64,000 bases of DNA, taken from Dryas octopetala (lineage: Eukaryota > Streptophyta > Magnoliopsida > Rosales > Rosaceae). The position numbers and the translations under genes are program-made. Shown here piece by piece: positions 23,775 through 34,951 of this stretch (positions are counted from its first letter, which is position 1; each line of letters starts with the position of its first letter). The stretch lies in NCBI GenBank assembly GCA_963921425.1, contig OY992835.1, positions 22,940,001 to 23,004,000 of the forward strand, in the 5' to 3' direction. Under the pieces are notes generated by a model that searched no databases, was not told the DNA's origin, and saw only the letters and a list, made by a program, of their open reading frames with translations.

Positions 23775-24135
23775 TTTTTTTGGCCAAGAACAAAAGGATT
23801 CCATTCAAAAAAGCCACAAAGGCAGCAACAAAACAAGGGAAACAAACATCTAGAAAATTCAAACAGAACCAAAATAGAAAACTACAGCAGATAGAAGAAG
23901 AAAACTAAAAAATCAATCCAGAGGGAGTCCATCAGCCGCCAAAACTCCAAGCCACATGATCATTAGAAATGGAGGGAGGCAGAGAAATAGAAGGTTTATA
24001 CATACACTCAAGATATTCTAAACAAGCTCTTTTAGCAGATAGACCAACCCACACAGGATCAGGAAAAGATTTTTGAAACAAAGCCTTACATCTGGCCTTC
24101 CATATATTCCAAATAATAAAACAGATCCAAGAGAG
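23775..24135 (-). mobile_element. 5'-truncated LINE with 18-bp target duplication
   Basis: Perfect 18-bp copies of AATATAACTTAGGATGTT flank the segment (23757-23774 and 24136-24153). A T run directly after the left copy is the poly(A) tail of a minus-strand insertion. The minus-strand frame 24159-23932 encodes ICFIIWNIWKARC and a following Phe/Lys stretch, typical of the zf-RVT/RNase H region of plant LINE polyproteins. Only about 360 bp remain, so the element is dead on arrival. Confidence 0.85.
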
Positions 24136-24153
24136 AATATAACTTAGGATGTT

Positions 24154-24636
24154 AGTCAATGAAAATTCAGTATTTTTCTTATCTTATTAAGCTAAAAATT
24201 TCTGAAACTTTGACTTGCAAAATTACAAGAGTTGTCTAGAAACCCAGTAAATCTTGATAGGATTCATTATGATGAGATCTTGTTCAAATATTATGGCTTT
24301 GAATTTGAGATGGAGTCATGAAGTTCAATTGCGTGGGGATTATATATTCTGTATCAAAGTCTATAATCCGCATAAATGTCAAACATCAAATTTTTGCTAT
24401 CAACTCAGTTAGAAAAGATAAGAAACAAAAAATGGTCATTGAAAATGTATAAAATAAAATATCAAGGCTTTTACGTTTGTAGATCTTCCTAGGAAACAAG
24501 GTGATGATCTTGTAGCAAAAAAGAGGAATGCAGTCTCTCTCTCTTTCTCTCACTCTCTGAGCCATAGCCAAATCAAGAGAGAAACTCACAAAACAAAAAA
24601 ATAAAACATGTTACATTTAGTCAGCCAGTTCTCTAA
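24154..24636. other. Intergenic, between two insertions
   Basis: AT-rich, nothing recognisable apart from a short CT run near 24535. Confidence 0.5.
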
Positions 24637-25591
24637 TGGTGCGTTTGGATGAAGTAGTTTGAAATTACTAAGGAATTCACAAATGACGGAATTTAAAACG
24701 ATGTGATTTAAAATTCTAGAATATGTAGATTCTCTTGTTTGGATAACATGTAAACATAATAGAGTTTAAGTACGGAATTTATGGTAGTTTTAATTTTTGA
24801 TGCATCAATCAATTCAAAAGAGTGATAGTGATGGTGGCAACAATAAAAATGATGTTTATGGTGAGTTGACCATATTGGTAGGGGTGATGGCCCACAAGCG
24901 GTGGGAGAATTGGTGGTGGCTAAAATTGGGGTGTTGGCGGTGGCGGTGGTGGTGGTGGTGGTATCGGCAATGGCGGTGATGGTGGTGGCGGCGGTGATGG
25001 TGGTGGTGGTGGTGGTGGTGGTGGTGGTGGTGGTGACGGTGATGGTGATGGTGGTGGTGGCGGCGACGGTGGTGCGCGGTCTAGGTGTTGGTGGTGGTGG
25101 GGGTGGTGGTGGCAGCGGCAGTGGGGGTGGTGGCGGGGGTGACGGTGATGGTGGTGGTGGTGGTGGTGGCGGCGGTGACGGTGATGGAGGTGGTGGTGGT
25201 GGTGGTGACGGTGATGGTGATGGTGGTGGTGGCGGCGACGGTGGTGCGCGGTCTAGGTGTTGGTGGTGGTGGTGGTGGCGGCAGCGGCAGCGGCAGCGGG
25301 GGTGGTGGCAGGGGTGGCGGGGGTGGTGGTGTTAGTGGTGGTGACGTTGGTGGTAGTGGTGGTAGTGTTGACATGGTCGACACGACTTATTTTTCTTTTG
25401 TAAAAATTGGAATTTTGAAAATGACACCAATTTAGGTGGAATTTACAGCCTTCAAATCCCAAGTTTTTTTCCACCTAGAATTTACAAAATTCTGTATTGA
25501 TTGACCCAAACAAGGAAATTAGAGCATTTAATTTCTTAAATGCTGAGTTTTGTTTAAATTCCGAGTTTTTTTCCTCCTTCCAAACACACCA
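24637..25591. mobile_element. PIF/Harbinger-like non-autonomous element carrying a GGT-rich expansion
   Basis: The left end reads TGGTGCGTTTGGA; the complement of the right end reads TGGTGTGTTTGGA (12/13). TAA occurs immediately outside both ends (24634-24636 and 25592-25594), matching the 3-bp TWA target of Harbinger/Tourist elements. The middle (about 24935-25370) is replaced by GGT/GGC/GAC trinucleotide repeats, which open long meaningless Gly- and Val-rich frames on both strands. No transposase. The boundary bases are short, so another TIR superfamily is possible. Confidence 0.65.
24935..25370. repeat. GGT-rich microsatellite/minisatellite with 172-bp internal duplication
   Basis: A long run of GGT, GGC and GAC triplets. 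A landmark GCGCGGTCTAGGTGTTGG occurs at about 25073 and again 172 bp later, so part of the tract was duplicated as a block. It is the most GC-rich patch of the window. Confidence 0.9.
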
Positions 25592-25594
25592 TAA

Positions 25595-26175
25595 AAGCTA
25601 CCAACAAGGGCTTGGATTGTTATGCTAGTGGATAGCTTTTCCAAATGTTTTTCTTTTTATAGTATAGTTTTAATATTACGAACCAAACACCCATTTTGCA
25701 ACCTTTATTTCTGTGTCATATCCAACTCTCCCCCACCCATTGCCACTCAAACCCTCCACCCATTGCATGGCCACTACTCATTCCTCCCTTTGTTCTACTA
25801 CACCTGACATAATTAGTACTTTCTTCTTCTGCATAATAAATCTTATTTTCTTCAACAATTTCTAGCAGGTTTTTTTATCTGAATCTCTCATTTACTGCTC
25901 CAGTAATCTGGTAATTGTTATGGTTGTAGTACATGTAACATACATAAGAATCTAGCTAAGAGATTGCCAATTAATTTTATTGATCAAATTAATTAGAGAT
26001 TAAATAAAAATGCTCATCAAAGCATGTTATTGCAAATTTTCTTGGATCTCATACAGATCATTGAAGTGAGGCAAGGACTGGTTGGCTTCTACACAAACAG
26101 AAGATAACCATAGATGGAAAATGGGAAAATAATAAATAAAAAAAAAAACTACTCTTTCTGCTCCATCTTAATTAA
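25595..26175. other. Intergenic, 3' side of bZIP gene
   Basis: No gene supported; the part near 26176 should be the bZIP 3' UTR. Confidence 0.45.
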
Positions 26176-26826
26176 TTAGCCTAGCAAATCCATAGAAGTA
26201 CTTGTCATGGACTGGTTTGAGGACTCTGCTCTCAGATATGCTGTGTTGCAGGGGACATCCTCCTGCAGGTCTCTCAAGGAAGAAGAATGATGATAAGGAG
26301 GACTGTGCAGTTGCAGGTCAGTGAGCATTTCGCGAAGCCCGGAAGCTTCCTCTTTGAGCTGAGCATTCTCCTGCAGAACCCTGTCATGGGATTCTGAGAC
26401 ATGGTTCAGCTTATCCACAAGTTGGTGGTTCTCATTTCTGAGCCAGACCACCTGTGACCACAGCTCATCCAGATGCTTCTGCTTTCGCATACGTGACCTG
26501 CGAGCAGACTCTCTGTTTGATATCATTCTTCTATGCTTCCTCTCATTGATGAGACTCAGTTGGTGCTCATCAGCTTCATCAGAGGTTGAGTTACTGCTGA
26601 AGGAAGATGGTTGCTGTGGATTGTTATTATTATTGTTATTAATTTCTTGAAATTGGGAAGAGAATTGGAAGTTGTATAAGGGACTTGAAAATGGGTTGAA
26701 TTGAAAAGTGGAGGCTGTGTTGCTTTGAGTAGTAGTACTCATGCTAAAATGAGGTGGGTAGGGAGATGATGAGGAGCTTGAAGGAACTAGATAATGGAGT
26801 CCTGTGACCTCACCAGAAGGCTGCAT
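26176..26826 (-). CDS. bZIP transcription factor, group S (bZIP43-like)
   Basis: 216 residues, intron-free. A Ser/Thr/Asn-rich N-terminal half includes a poly-Asn run (about 63-69). A classical bZIP follows: basic region at about 95-117 with the invariant N-x7-R (Asn104, Arg112), then heptads Leu122, Leu129, Leu136, Val143, Val150 and Leu157. The blocks STSDEADE, INERKHRRMISNRESARRS and LDELWSQVVWLR closely match Arabidopsis bZIP43/bZIP42-type group S proteins. It should bind ACGT-core DNA as homo- or heterodimer in the nucleus. I see no sucrose-control uORF of the S1 subgroup in the short leader, consistent with a non-S1 member. Confidence 0.92.
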   Translation of the reverse strand: MQPSGEVTGLHYLVPSSSSSSPYPPHFSMSTTTQSNTASTFQFNPFSSPLYNFQFSSQFQEINNNNNNNPQQPSSFSSNSTSDEADEHQLSLINERKHRRMISNRESARRSRMRKQKHLDELWSQVVWLRNENHQLVDKLNHVSESHDRVLQENAQLKEEASGLREMLTDLQLHSPPYHHSSSLRDLQEDVPCNTAYLRAESSNQSMTSTSMDLLG

Positions 26827-26952
26827 GGCTTCTTCAACCTTTTGGTGGAAAATTTCAAGGTCTTCTTGGTGGTGAAGGTGAGTGGAGTACTACCACTACT
26901 TCTACTACTTGTTGGTTTTAAAGGGGGGATAGAGGCTTGAGGAGAGGAGGTC

Positions 26953-26959
26953 TTTTATA
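26953..26959 (-). promoter_or_regulatory. TATA box of the bZIP gene
   Basis: TATAAAA on the minus strand, 126 bp upstream of the ATG, just before a pyrimidine-rich leader. Confidence 0.6.
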
Positions 26960-27927
26960 GGATGAAAAAGAGTGCCCTAAGGTTCAGCTGATTGGAACAT
27001 CATGCACATCAATGTCTCTGTTTTATGCAGAGCATATGTCACATTCATATATGTGTACATGAATATATGTATGATGTTCTTTATTTTATGTGTTCCATAT
27101 GGGCATGCATTAATGGCTTCATGCATGTATGCATACGCTATGATGTTCATGCACAGATATGCATGTAACATGGGGGATTACAAGTAGTGTTTGTGGATAA
27201 TCATTTTTCAGATCAAATCTCTGCTTACATCAGAGAGAGAGAGAGGTCATATTATATGTGGGGAGTACAATTATTTTAATGGGGGGAATGCTTTAGCAAA
27301 ATAATACAGTGCAGAGAAAATGGGTTCAAGAAGTCAATCTTAATTTTGGTGTGCCATTGTCAAGTATGTGTGGATGGATGCTTGTTATCCAATAGGTCCT
27401 TGTGACGTAAGGAATGGAAAGAATTTAAAGAGGTTTAGAAAAGCAAACCCTTTTTTTATACGTACAGGCTATAATAATTAAGGAGTTCATGACTCATCAG
27501 ACACTGAAACCCTTCAAAATATTAATGAATCAACACTACTAAATGACATTAATTACTTTGATTGTTAGCAACCCCTGCCCTCTGGGGTATTTTTAGGTAC
27601 TAATCCTCTTGCCCTGTTTTTGTCAGAGAATGTCTCAAATTTCGGTATATATAGTTGGTTTCATCTTTGAAAAGAATAATAATATAAAGTATCAATTTGG
27701 TTTTTTTCTTTTTGTTTGTTCATCAAGAATTTGATTTATAATTTGATTTATTAGCATTAGTTCTACAAATTTGTTAGTCTTGACTCATAGTATTTTGGAT
27801 CTTTTCACATGAACATCTGGTGTGGTTGAGTGAGTTTTTGACAGAAGAGTTAGGCATGTTAAAGACATCAAGAGAGTGTCAAGTGTATGTGTAAAAAGAA
27901 CTTGAAATCCAAGTAATCTTTGCATTG
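26960..27927. other. Upstream region of the bZIP gene
   Basis: No gene. Contains ATG/CAT-rich palindromic sequence (27000-27170, many GCATGC-like words) and a short GA repeat near 27232. Confidence 0.4.
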
Positions 27928-28054
27928 ACAGCGGATTTTTATCTCACTCTCAAATGGACATAAAAAAATGTTTATTTTTATTTTGAAGTGAAATGAAATG
28001 AAAAAAAAAAAGTTCCTATGTCCATTGGAAAGAGTGAGATAAAAAATCCACTGT
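27928..28054. mobile_element. Short hairpin MITE
   Basis: About 127 bp with near-perfect inverted ends: ACAGCGGATTTTTATCTCAC on the left; the complement of the right reads ACAGTGGATTTTTTATCTCA. Pairing continues through CACTCT and AATGGACA with small indels, leaving an A/T-rich loop. No confident target duplication, so the superfamily is open. Confidence 0.65.
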
Positions 28055-28470
28055 TTAGTACATACAAGATGTTTGAGGTGGGATAGACAAGAAATTTCTT
28101 GTCCTCTTTTGTAGGTGTGCTACAAAGGTGTAAGCATATATTCTCCAAGAAGTGCAACTCAATTATTATCAATCTGCTTTATTAAATTAAATCAATCTTC
28201 TGTTTAGTGTTTACTATATTAGCCCAGTCCAAGACAAATTGTCCAGAGCCAAACTGACTAGCCTGCCCAGGTTAATTAAGTATTTAATTAGCTTATACAT
28301 ATAATGGTGCACTTGGGTCAAATTATGTCAGCTGTAGCAGGAACATGGAGAGGGATTAGATGTTGTCCTAACCATTCAAATTAGCAGATGTTACTGAGTG
28401 GAAAAATCTTGTTGTATATATAGTGGTGGGAATGGATATAAGGAGATTATTATGGATGTACTTTGAAATG
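28055..28470. other. Intergenic
   Basis: Nothing recognisable. Confidence 0.4.
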
Positions 28471-28547
28471 CAGTCTCCCCACTAACTAAAAAGCTTCTAA
28501 TGTTAATGGATATGATGCTCAACCAAAATCTTACTGAGGCAGCAGCA

Positions 28548-28636
<89 letters not shown>

Positions 28637-28783
28637 CCTCCCTACACCTGAGGGTTGAGAGGGTGTTGGGTGGTCAAGTTGAGTGGACTGAATGGTCAAC
28701 AATGCCATTAGACAGGTTTAGACTGCTCTATCTTTTCTTGTCTTGTGATTGTTCTTCCCCTGTTCCATCTTTCCCTCAATTTC
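28471..28783. repeat. Dispersed repeat, copy 1, with long (CT)n
   Basis: A ~310-bp block sharing high identity with 33797-34059. Shared landmarks are CCCCACTAACTAAAAAG, GAGGCAGCAGCAAAT, a CT microsatellite, ACACCTGAGGGTTGAGAGG, and GACAGGTTTAGACTGCTCTA. The CT run here spans 28551-28633 (about 41 units), the longest in the window. No coding potential beyond repeat-driven frames. Confidence 0.9.
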
Positions 28784-31700
28784 TTTTTCTTTAAGGATTT
28801 ACAGTATAAAGGTGGATCATAAGTAGTGGAAAACCCAAGAATCCAAGATCAGTATGTCTTTGTGTCCAATTGTACTTGTAGTGTACATTGTATAGATAAA
28901 CCTGCATTTGGATGGTCATATGTTGCCTCAATTGGGCATTCTAAACCTGAATTTTAACCCAATTGCCACTTGATTTAAAAGGGTTGGCTTGTAAATTTGC
29001 TACTGAATAAAATAACTATTATCAACTGCATCAATTTCTTCCCCATCATACCCCTATGCTTGCTTATTTGCTTTCAACTATAAGCATACTACTATACTAG
29101 GCAATGTGTAGTTGTGTACTAATCTCATTGTATAATACAATCAAATTAAGGAATACAACCCCAAAAGAATCTTTCCCATGCACCTCCATTTTGAAGGTCA
29201 CTTTTTCTTTCCCTTCAAAGGCTCAAACAAACGTGAAAGAAAGTGATGATAATCAATAACTCTTTCTTCCCCTCACTCAACTTACATATCTTATCTACCT
29301 CTCAAAAGATCATTCACCATTGTCTCCATTGTCTCCATTTTGCCCTTGTACTTTGCTGCACAATCACTACAATCCAAGATTGCAAGGGCATTTTGGGGAA
29401 TCTGATGTCCCAACCTGGACACTTACCCTATAATGACGGGTCAGGGTCATGCACGGAAGGGTACTTGATTTAACTGCCGCCCTTTTCGTACGAAAGAAAG
29501 ATACTCCAACATATTGAAAAGAAATTTTATAAAAAATCCGAAATATTTACAACAATGATAGAAGGACATGAAAGAACAAGATAAAGACTAAAGTAGGCAG
29601 ACGAGAAAAACGCGAGCAGCGCATGATAGATGTCACCTGCGGGCCCTGGCTAACGAGCGCGTGTGGGTGCTTAGTGCACCACCCCCCCCCCCCCCCCCCT
29701 ATCCCTATTGCTTAGCCTGTCAACTCAAACAAAAGCCTCTCTCTCTTTCTCCCTCTGATTTCAGTGTCTGTGTAGGGATTTGTGTGTGTAAGAGTCTCCA
29801 AATTTGGGGGCCTTTTTCAGGTTTCTCCACCAATCAAGGGGGCTTGCAAGTTTTTGGGTGTTGTCCTAGCTATGACACATCATAGAACCCATGTGTGCAC
29901 CCCACTATAGCAACCTATGTTTACTGCAATTTTGTTTTTGTTAAATGGTGATGGATGATGAACACAACTACACAAAGTCACTAGCTAGGGCAGAAACTAG
30001 AAACTGAGTGTTTCATCCAATTACCACAACCATGCTAATTCATGAAAAATGTGGCACATGGGTTTCCTTGTTTTCCAACCCTTTAAATGCATGAATGACA
30101 ATCACTACAATAATTTGAATTTGTTTTATTTAGAGAGTTTTAGTCCTTTTCTTTTTGAAAATTTTAAAATTTAATCATCAAATAGTGTTCGAGCTTCAAT
30201 CGAGAATTGTTTGAACTCCTTTAAGTAGTGGTTGGACCTTATCAAGTAGTGCTTGAGGAAAATTCAAGCACCTCTCGATGGAAGCTTGAGCATTACTCGA
30301 AGGTTAGATTTTTAAATTCATAAAAAATGATTAAAAATCTTTAATCTCAACGAAAAGTTAAGTCTAGTGTTCAAAATTTCTCATAAACTTCTCACAATAA
30401 CATTATATATATGGTTGTCAAACAAAAAAAAAAAAAACTTTTGACAATCACTTTAGAGTAATTAAAGAAACAATTATCATAAATTACAGAAATACAAGTG
30501 TTGTGTCTTTAAAAAACTCTCTAACAATCAAGGTAGACAATAACTTCAAATAATTAAGTGCATGAAAGACCGTAAAAGTGAAGGCAATAGTGCAATTAGA
30601 GTTGCAATATATATGCCTAGCTTTGTTTATTGGATAACATCTTATATTTATTTATAAAAGGACTTCGTGTCGAATATGGCACTTCATTTGATGGGATTTG
30701 TTCTCGCTCAAACAGATTATTTGAATTTGAATTCCTCACGGAACTATAGTGGGGGTCTATAATTCAATTCTAGTATTGTTTTTATAGAACAATGACGATA
30801 ATTTTGGTTTTGACCATAACATTTTCCAATAGGAAATCATGTTTTCTTGTACTTATGTGTCTTAAAATTTGATTACTAACTCGTTGACATGAATTAGTGA
30901 AAATTGTAAGAACCATTACATTAATTTGTTAATTTAAATTTTTTCAATGCAGCAAAAGTACATGAGTTTAATGAGCTTTTGAGAGAACACAAAAGCTTGA
31001 TTAGTACACTTGTCAGATATTTATCCCAAGAGCATAGATATTCTCTACCTCCTCCGCCACAAAGCAATCCTACTGGTTTCTTCCAATGAACTCATGAGAT
31101 CTCAAGAGATTGGCTAATACAGGATAAACCCATCATGAGCTTATTACATTACCCTCTTCACTATTCTCCTTTTAAGTTCCACTTCTGTTTATGTAATTAA
31201 ATTAATCCCAAATTTATTCTCAGACTTATTAATTAATTAATTAACCTTTTTTTAATGCTTTAACAAGATTTTCCATCTCGGGTGCAATGTATGTATGCAT
31301 TTAATTTACTTAATGCTGGGTGGTGCATTTTTGAGTAAGACTGACTCACACTTAATAGATACATATATGTCTGCTTACGTACTTATATAATAAAGGTGCA
31401 GGTTTATTTTAAGCAAAGTGACGTCGTTTCTGCAATTTTATATTCTGCTGGGTGCTTCATGCTTGCCCTCCCCATCATCTATATTGTTGTTTTTATTATT
31501 GATGCTGTTGTTGTTGCTCATTGCTATACAATCGTCTTAGATTATCCAATTAAGCACTGTTAAACCTTTGCATGGTGCCCAATTGCTAAGCCAAAAAAGC
31601 ACACGAACTGCTGGTCTATTTTAATAATGGTGTATTGGCATTTGGTGGCTGAGATCTGATTTCTAATTATTAATTTAATGGGTATAATTTGTCATCAATT

Positions 31701-33796
31701 GGTGGTGCTTGAACATTGCGTTTTTTTTTTTTTTTGGATTGATTGCTTTAAGCCTAACTCATTTGGATCATGGTGAATGAAATTTATTAACTAGAAAGTT
31801 AGTAATAGAGGTGATTGAAGTGTTTGATAATTTAAAATTAAGGACAAGTTGGCTTCTGAGTTTGGTATTAAGTTCTTGTGGTAATGCATGCTTGTCCTCT
31901 ATAGCTAGCTAGGCTTGGCTTTATGCGTACAAGATTCTCAAACCTCTCAATCTTTCTCTCCCTCGTGACCCCATGATCATATGCCTTTGGCTTGATTCTT
32001 CAATATCACCACTCATTTTGATGTGGGCTTGATCATGATCATCATCACTCAAATCCTTCTAAATCTGAATTCATGGAAATTAAAAACAGAGGCCAAAACA
32101 GACATTTGGGTTGTTGTATACATTTCTTAATCCAATTGGTTATTCTGAATCTACAATCTCTATCTATTTGCCATTGTCTCACCAAATTGTTCATAATCCA
32201 TTGCTCCTTGACCAAAATTTCTCATCATCAGGCTACAAATATAATCTTATGGGACACAATATGATGGCCAAATCCAGCAGAAAAGAGAGGACCAGATTGG
32301 TTTGTAGTTTGTACCTTTTGAAAAGGCCAAAATTGCTTGCATAGTTGCATATATAGGCTTTGACAACCCATTGGATAGGGCTGTTCTATAATATATCTAT
32401 AGCCATATATATAAGATGGTTTAATACGCCATCCTTGTTTTGCCTACAAATTCATGATCATCAACCAAGGTTGTATATATAGAACCACTTGAAATTAATA
32501 ATGCAGGAAGTTGCTGCTGGGTTCTGAAAATGGCAACAACAAACCAATTTTGGGACCATTTAGAACCTGCTGGGTCATGGTGGGGGCTAATTGGTTGAGC
32601 TACCAACAGCAAATGGTAACTAAAAATGACCAAGAAGGCAGGCACAGTCAGAACCATTAGATCAACCAAACAAAGAGGCAGAGGAGGCACCATTAAGATT
32701 TTGATAGCTACACTGTCTATCCCCCTAACATCATTTTCAAACCCAAAATGATTGAAGTAATAATTCCAAAGTCCCCACTCCTCTTTAAAAAAATATCCCT
32801 CTGAATCAGAAGGGCTTGTCTTCAATTTGTAGAATTTTGGAACCAAGGGCACTCCCAAAGGCCATTTTACATAATAAAGCTTTCTAGAGGGACTGAGTGA
32901 GTGCTCTTTTTGTCTCTGTGAACACTACAAGAGCCATATGAGGTTTCTCTCCATTAGTGAAAATGACTGGTTTGTTTCTTCTTTGCAGTAGTTTCTCTTT
33001 TTGTGTGTGTTTTTTATGGTGACGTAACCCCAAATTCAAAGTTCAAATAAAAGTTCAATCAGATAGATTGGAAGTGGGTGAATTAATCAATTAAGTAACA
33101 TAGTTTAAAATTAATGCATTAATTCACTGGTCATTTGGAGCACAAAATATATGCATACTTTGAGAAGCCATTGATGGTGCTCAAAAAACTCACACAGCAG
33201 CAACAGTCAACAAACACTCACAGCAGCAGCAAAGGTCTTCCTCTCTCTGTGTATCTCCTTATGCACTCCTAATATGGGGTAGGAACGATGTGCTGAATCG
33301 TACATGAGAGTGAAGACCTAAGCCTTATATTTAAAGGTGAAAGCCTTAAGGTTTCTTGCCCATAAAGAAAATCTCAAAACTTATCCTTATTATCTCCACA
33401 ATCTATAACCTAATAGGATAGATATTCCTTATTAATTAGTACTTCACCTCTAAGAAACCGGATAATAAAATAAAACTTCTCATCCTTAATTAATTAGGAC
33501 TCCTAAATAGTTGTAAGCTCAAATGAGGTCTTTACACAATATATATTAGATAAACAGAAGTAATAATTTTATCAGATCCATATTGACATGTTAGATCAGA
33601 TTGTAGTAACTAGTTTGCACAGTTATATTAAAAAAGGAGATTTGATTAGATCATATTTTCTATTAAGATTTAGATGTTACATGAACTGAATAAACAATGG
33701 AAAACAGAGATAGTGATGATCATAAAGGTGAATGAACTAAATGTTACTTAATTCATCATCTAGATCTATTACATCAGATTGAAAACCTCAATTAAC
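28784..33796. other. 5-kb gene-poor region
   Basis: I could not support any protein or RNA gene. It includes a C run at about 29681-29699, an imperfect inverted repeat at about 30185-30298, and a 145-codon minus-strand open frame (32858-32421) with no recognisable domain. I looked for several conserved microRNA families by eye and saw none. Confidence 0.4.
30185..30298. repeat. Imperfect inverted repeat
   Basis: TTCGAGCTTCAATCGAGA in the left arm pairs with TCTCGATGGAAGCTTGAG in the right, with several mismatches, over roughly 36-bp arms and a ~40-bp loop. Could be a decayed MITE or a small-RNA hairpin. Confidence 0.5.
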
Positions 33797-33875
33797 AGTC
33801 CCCACTAACTAAAAAGTTTCTAATGTTAATGGATATGCAGTGCACAGCCCACATCTTATTGAGGCAGCAGCAAAT

Positions 33876-33913
<38 letters not shown>

Positions 33914-34059
33914 CCCCAACACCTGAGGGTTGAGAGGGGGTTGGGTGGTCAAGTTGAGTGGACTGAGTGGTCAACAATGCCATTAGACAGGTTTAGACTG
34001 CTCTATCTTTTCTTGTCTTGTGATTGTTGTTCCCATGTTCTATCTTTTCTCCCAATTTC
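33797..34059. repeat. Dispersed repeat, copy 2, with (CT)n
   Basis: Direct-orientation partner of 28471-28783, 5.3 kb away. The CT run is shorter (about 33877-33911) and followed by a C run. Similarity ends near the TTTCTCCCAATTT stretch. Confidence 0.9.
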
Positions 34060-34359
34060 ATTAAAGAGTGATTTTTTGACCAAACTGTGTATATATTCGT
34101 TAACAGTTTTACAACTAAACGATTTTCAATTGAGTTAATTTTTTACAGAGATGATTTTTAATAAGTGATCTAAAAATAAAAAGGTTCCGATCTTGAGCCG
34201 GAAAGGCAGAAAGATGATTTTTTGCGGCTATGAGGACAAGCTTGGTCCTCAGCACTGAGGGCCCATGCATTGCCCGTACTGCACCAGACTACCAGCAAAA
34301 AGGAAACCCCAACATAAAGTCCAATATTCCAACTTAATAAATAAATGTTACACTAGCTC

Positions 34360-34490
34360 AAACTAATGGTAGCCTAGGAACTAGCGTAGGCCACCATGGA
34401 AGCACTGATGGGAACCAGCAAGGATCCAGAAGTGAAGCATTTTTAGATATGTTTGAGCACCATCTTGTACGAATGTTGCCAGTGTTTTCA
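34360..34490 (-). pseudogene. F-box gene C-terminal relic
   Basis: On the minus strand, NIRTRWCSNISKNAS and later LPWWPTLVPRLP correspond to CNIRTRRWLKIAVGN and LPWWPTPLPRLP at the C-terminus of the decayed F-box gene at 45165-47083. Only this tail is left, with no F-box. The plus-strand TTGTACGAATGTTGC word is shared with the two F-box pseudogenes at 45 and 47.5 kb, confirming common origin. Confidence 0.7.
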
Positions 34491-34951
34491 GATGCAAAAA
34501 CGTGAGGCGATGCGTTTTCAACGAGGCGAGCCTTGAGGGACATTAATATTATAATTAAAAAATTATAAATATATATAATATAAACATATATAATAGGTAA
34601 ATATATACATATAAGTATATAGGTATACAGGCCCATATATATAGAAAATTATGATCATTCTTAGCCTAAGCCACTCAACCATTTGTTATTTTTTTCTGGT
34701 CATAATTGAATTTGATTGAAGCCCAAAACACAAACAAAGAAGAACAAACAGAACCAGCCCAAAACTAAGCCCACTAGCCGATACAACCAAGAAAGGAAAG
34801 AGCACAAGCAATTTATTACAATGAGAAGTATACAACATTCAAAACCATTACATTAAAGCTTCATTTCTTCATGGAATGTAATGAAAGAGTGCTCGAAAAC
34901 CGTATTTACAATTTATACATGGAGCTAGCAAAGCAAAAATATATTAAAGTC
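34491..34951. other. Intergenic, 3' side of RING gene
   Basis: AT-rich, including TATA-like repeats near 34560-34640. No gene; probably includes the 3' UTR of the RING gene. Confidence 0.4.

Noticed and set aside
24901..25435. Long Gly-, Val- and Pro/Thr-rich open frames on both strands
   Set aside because: They are produced by the GGT/GGC triplet tract, open in several frames at once, and have no sequence of normal composition attached.
28391..28708. 105-codon minus-strand frame with a long Glu-Arg repeat
   Set aside because: It is the translation of the CT microsatellite plus flanks; the second copy of the same block has a different length and frame.
32421..32858. 145-codon minus-strand open frame
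   Set aside because: No domain, odd hydrophobic composition, no promoter or related copy seen. Could be chance in AT-rich DNA; would reconsider with transcript evidence.
28784..33796. Search by eye for conserved plant microRNA sequences (miR156, 159, 160, 164, 166, 167, 171, 172, 319, 390, 393, 396 and others)
   Set aside because: No match seen; absence by eye is weak evidence, and a proper search would be decisive.
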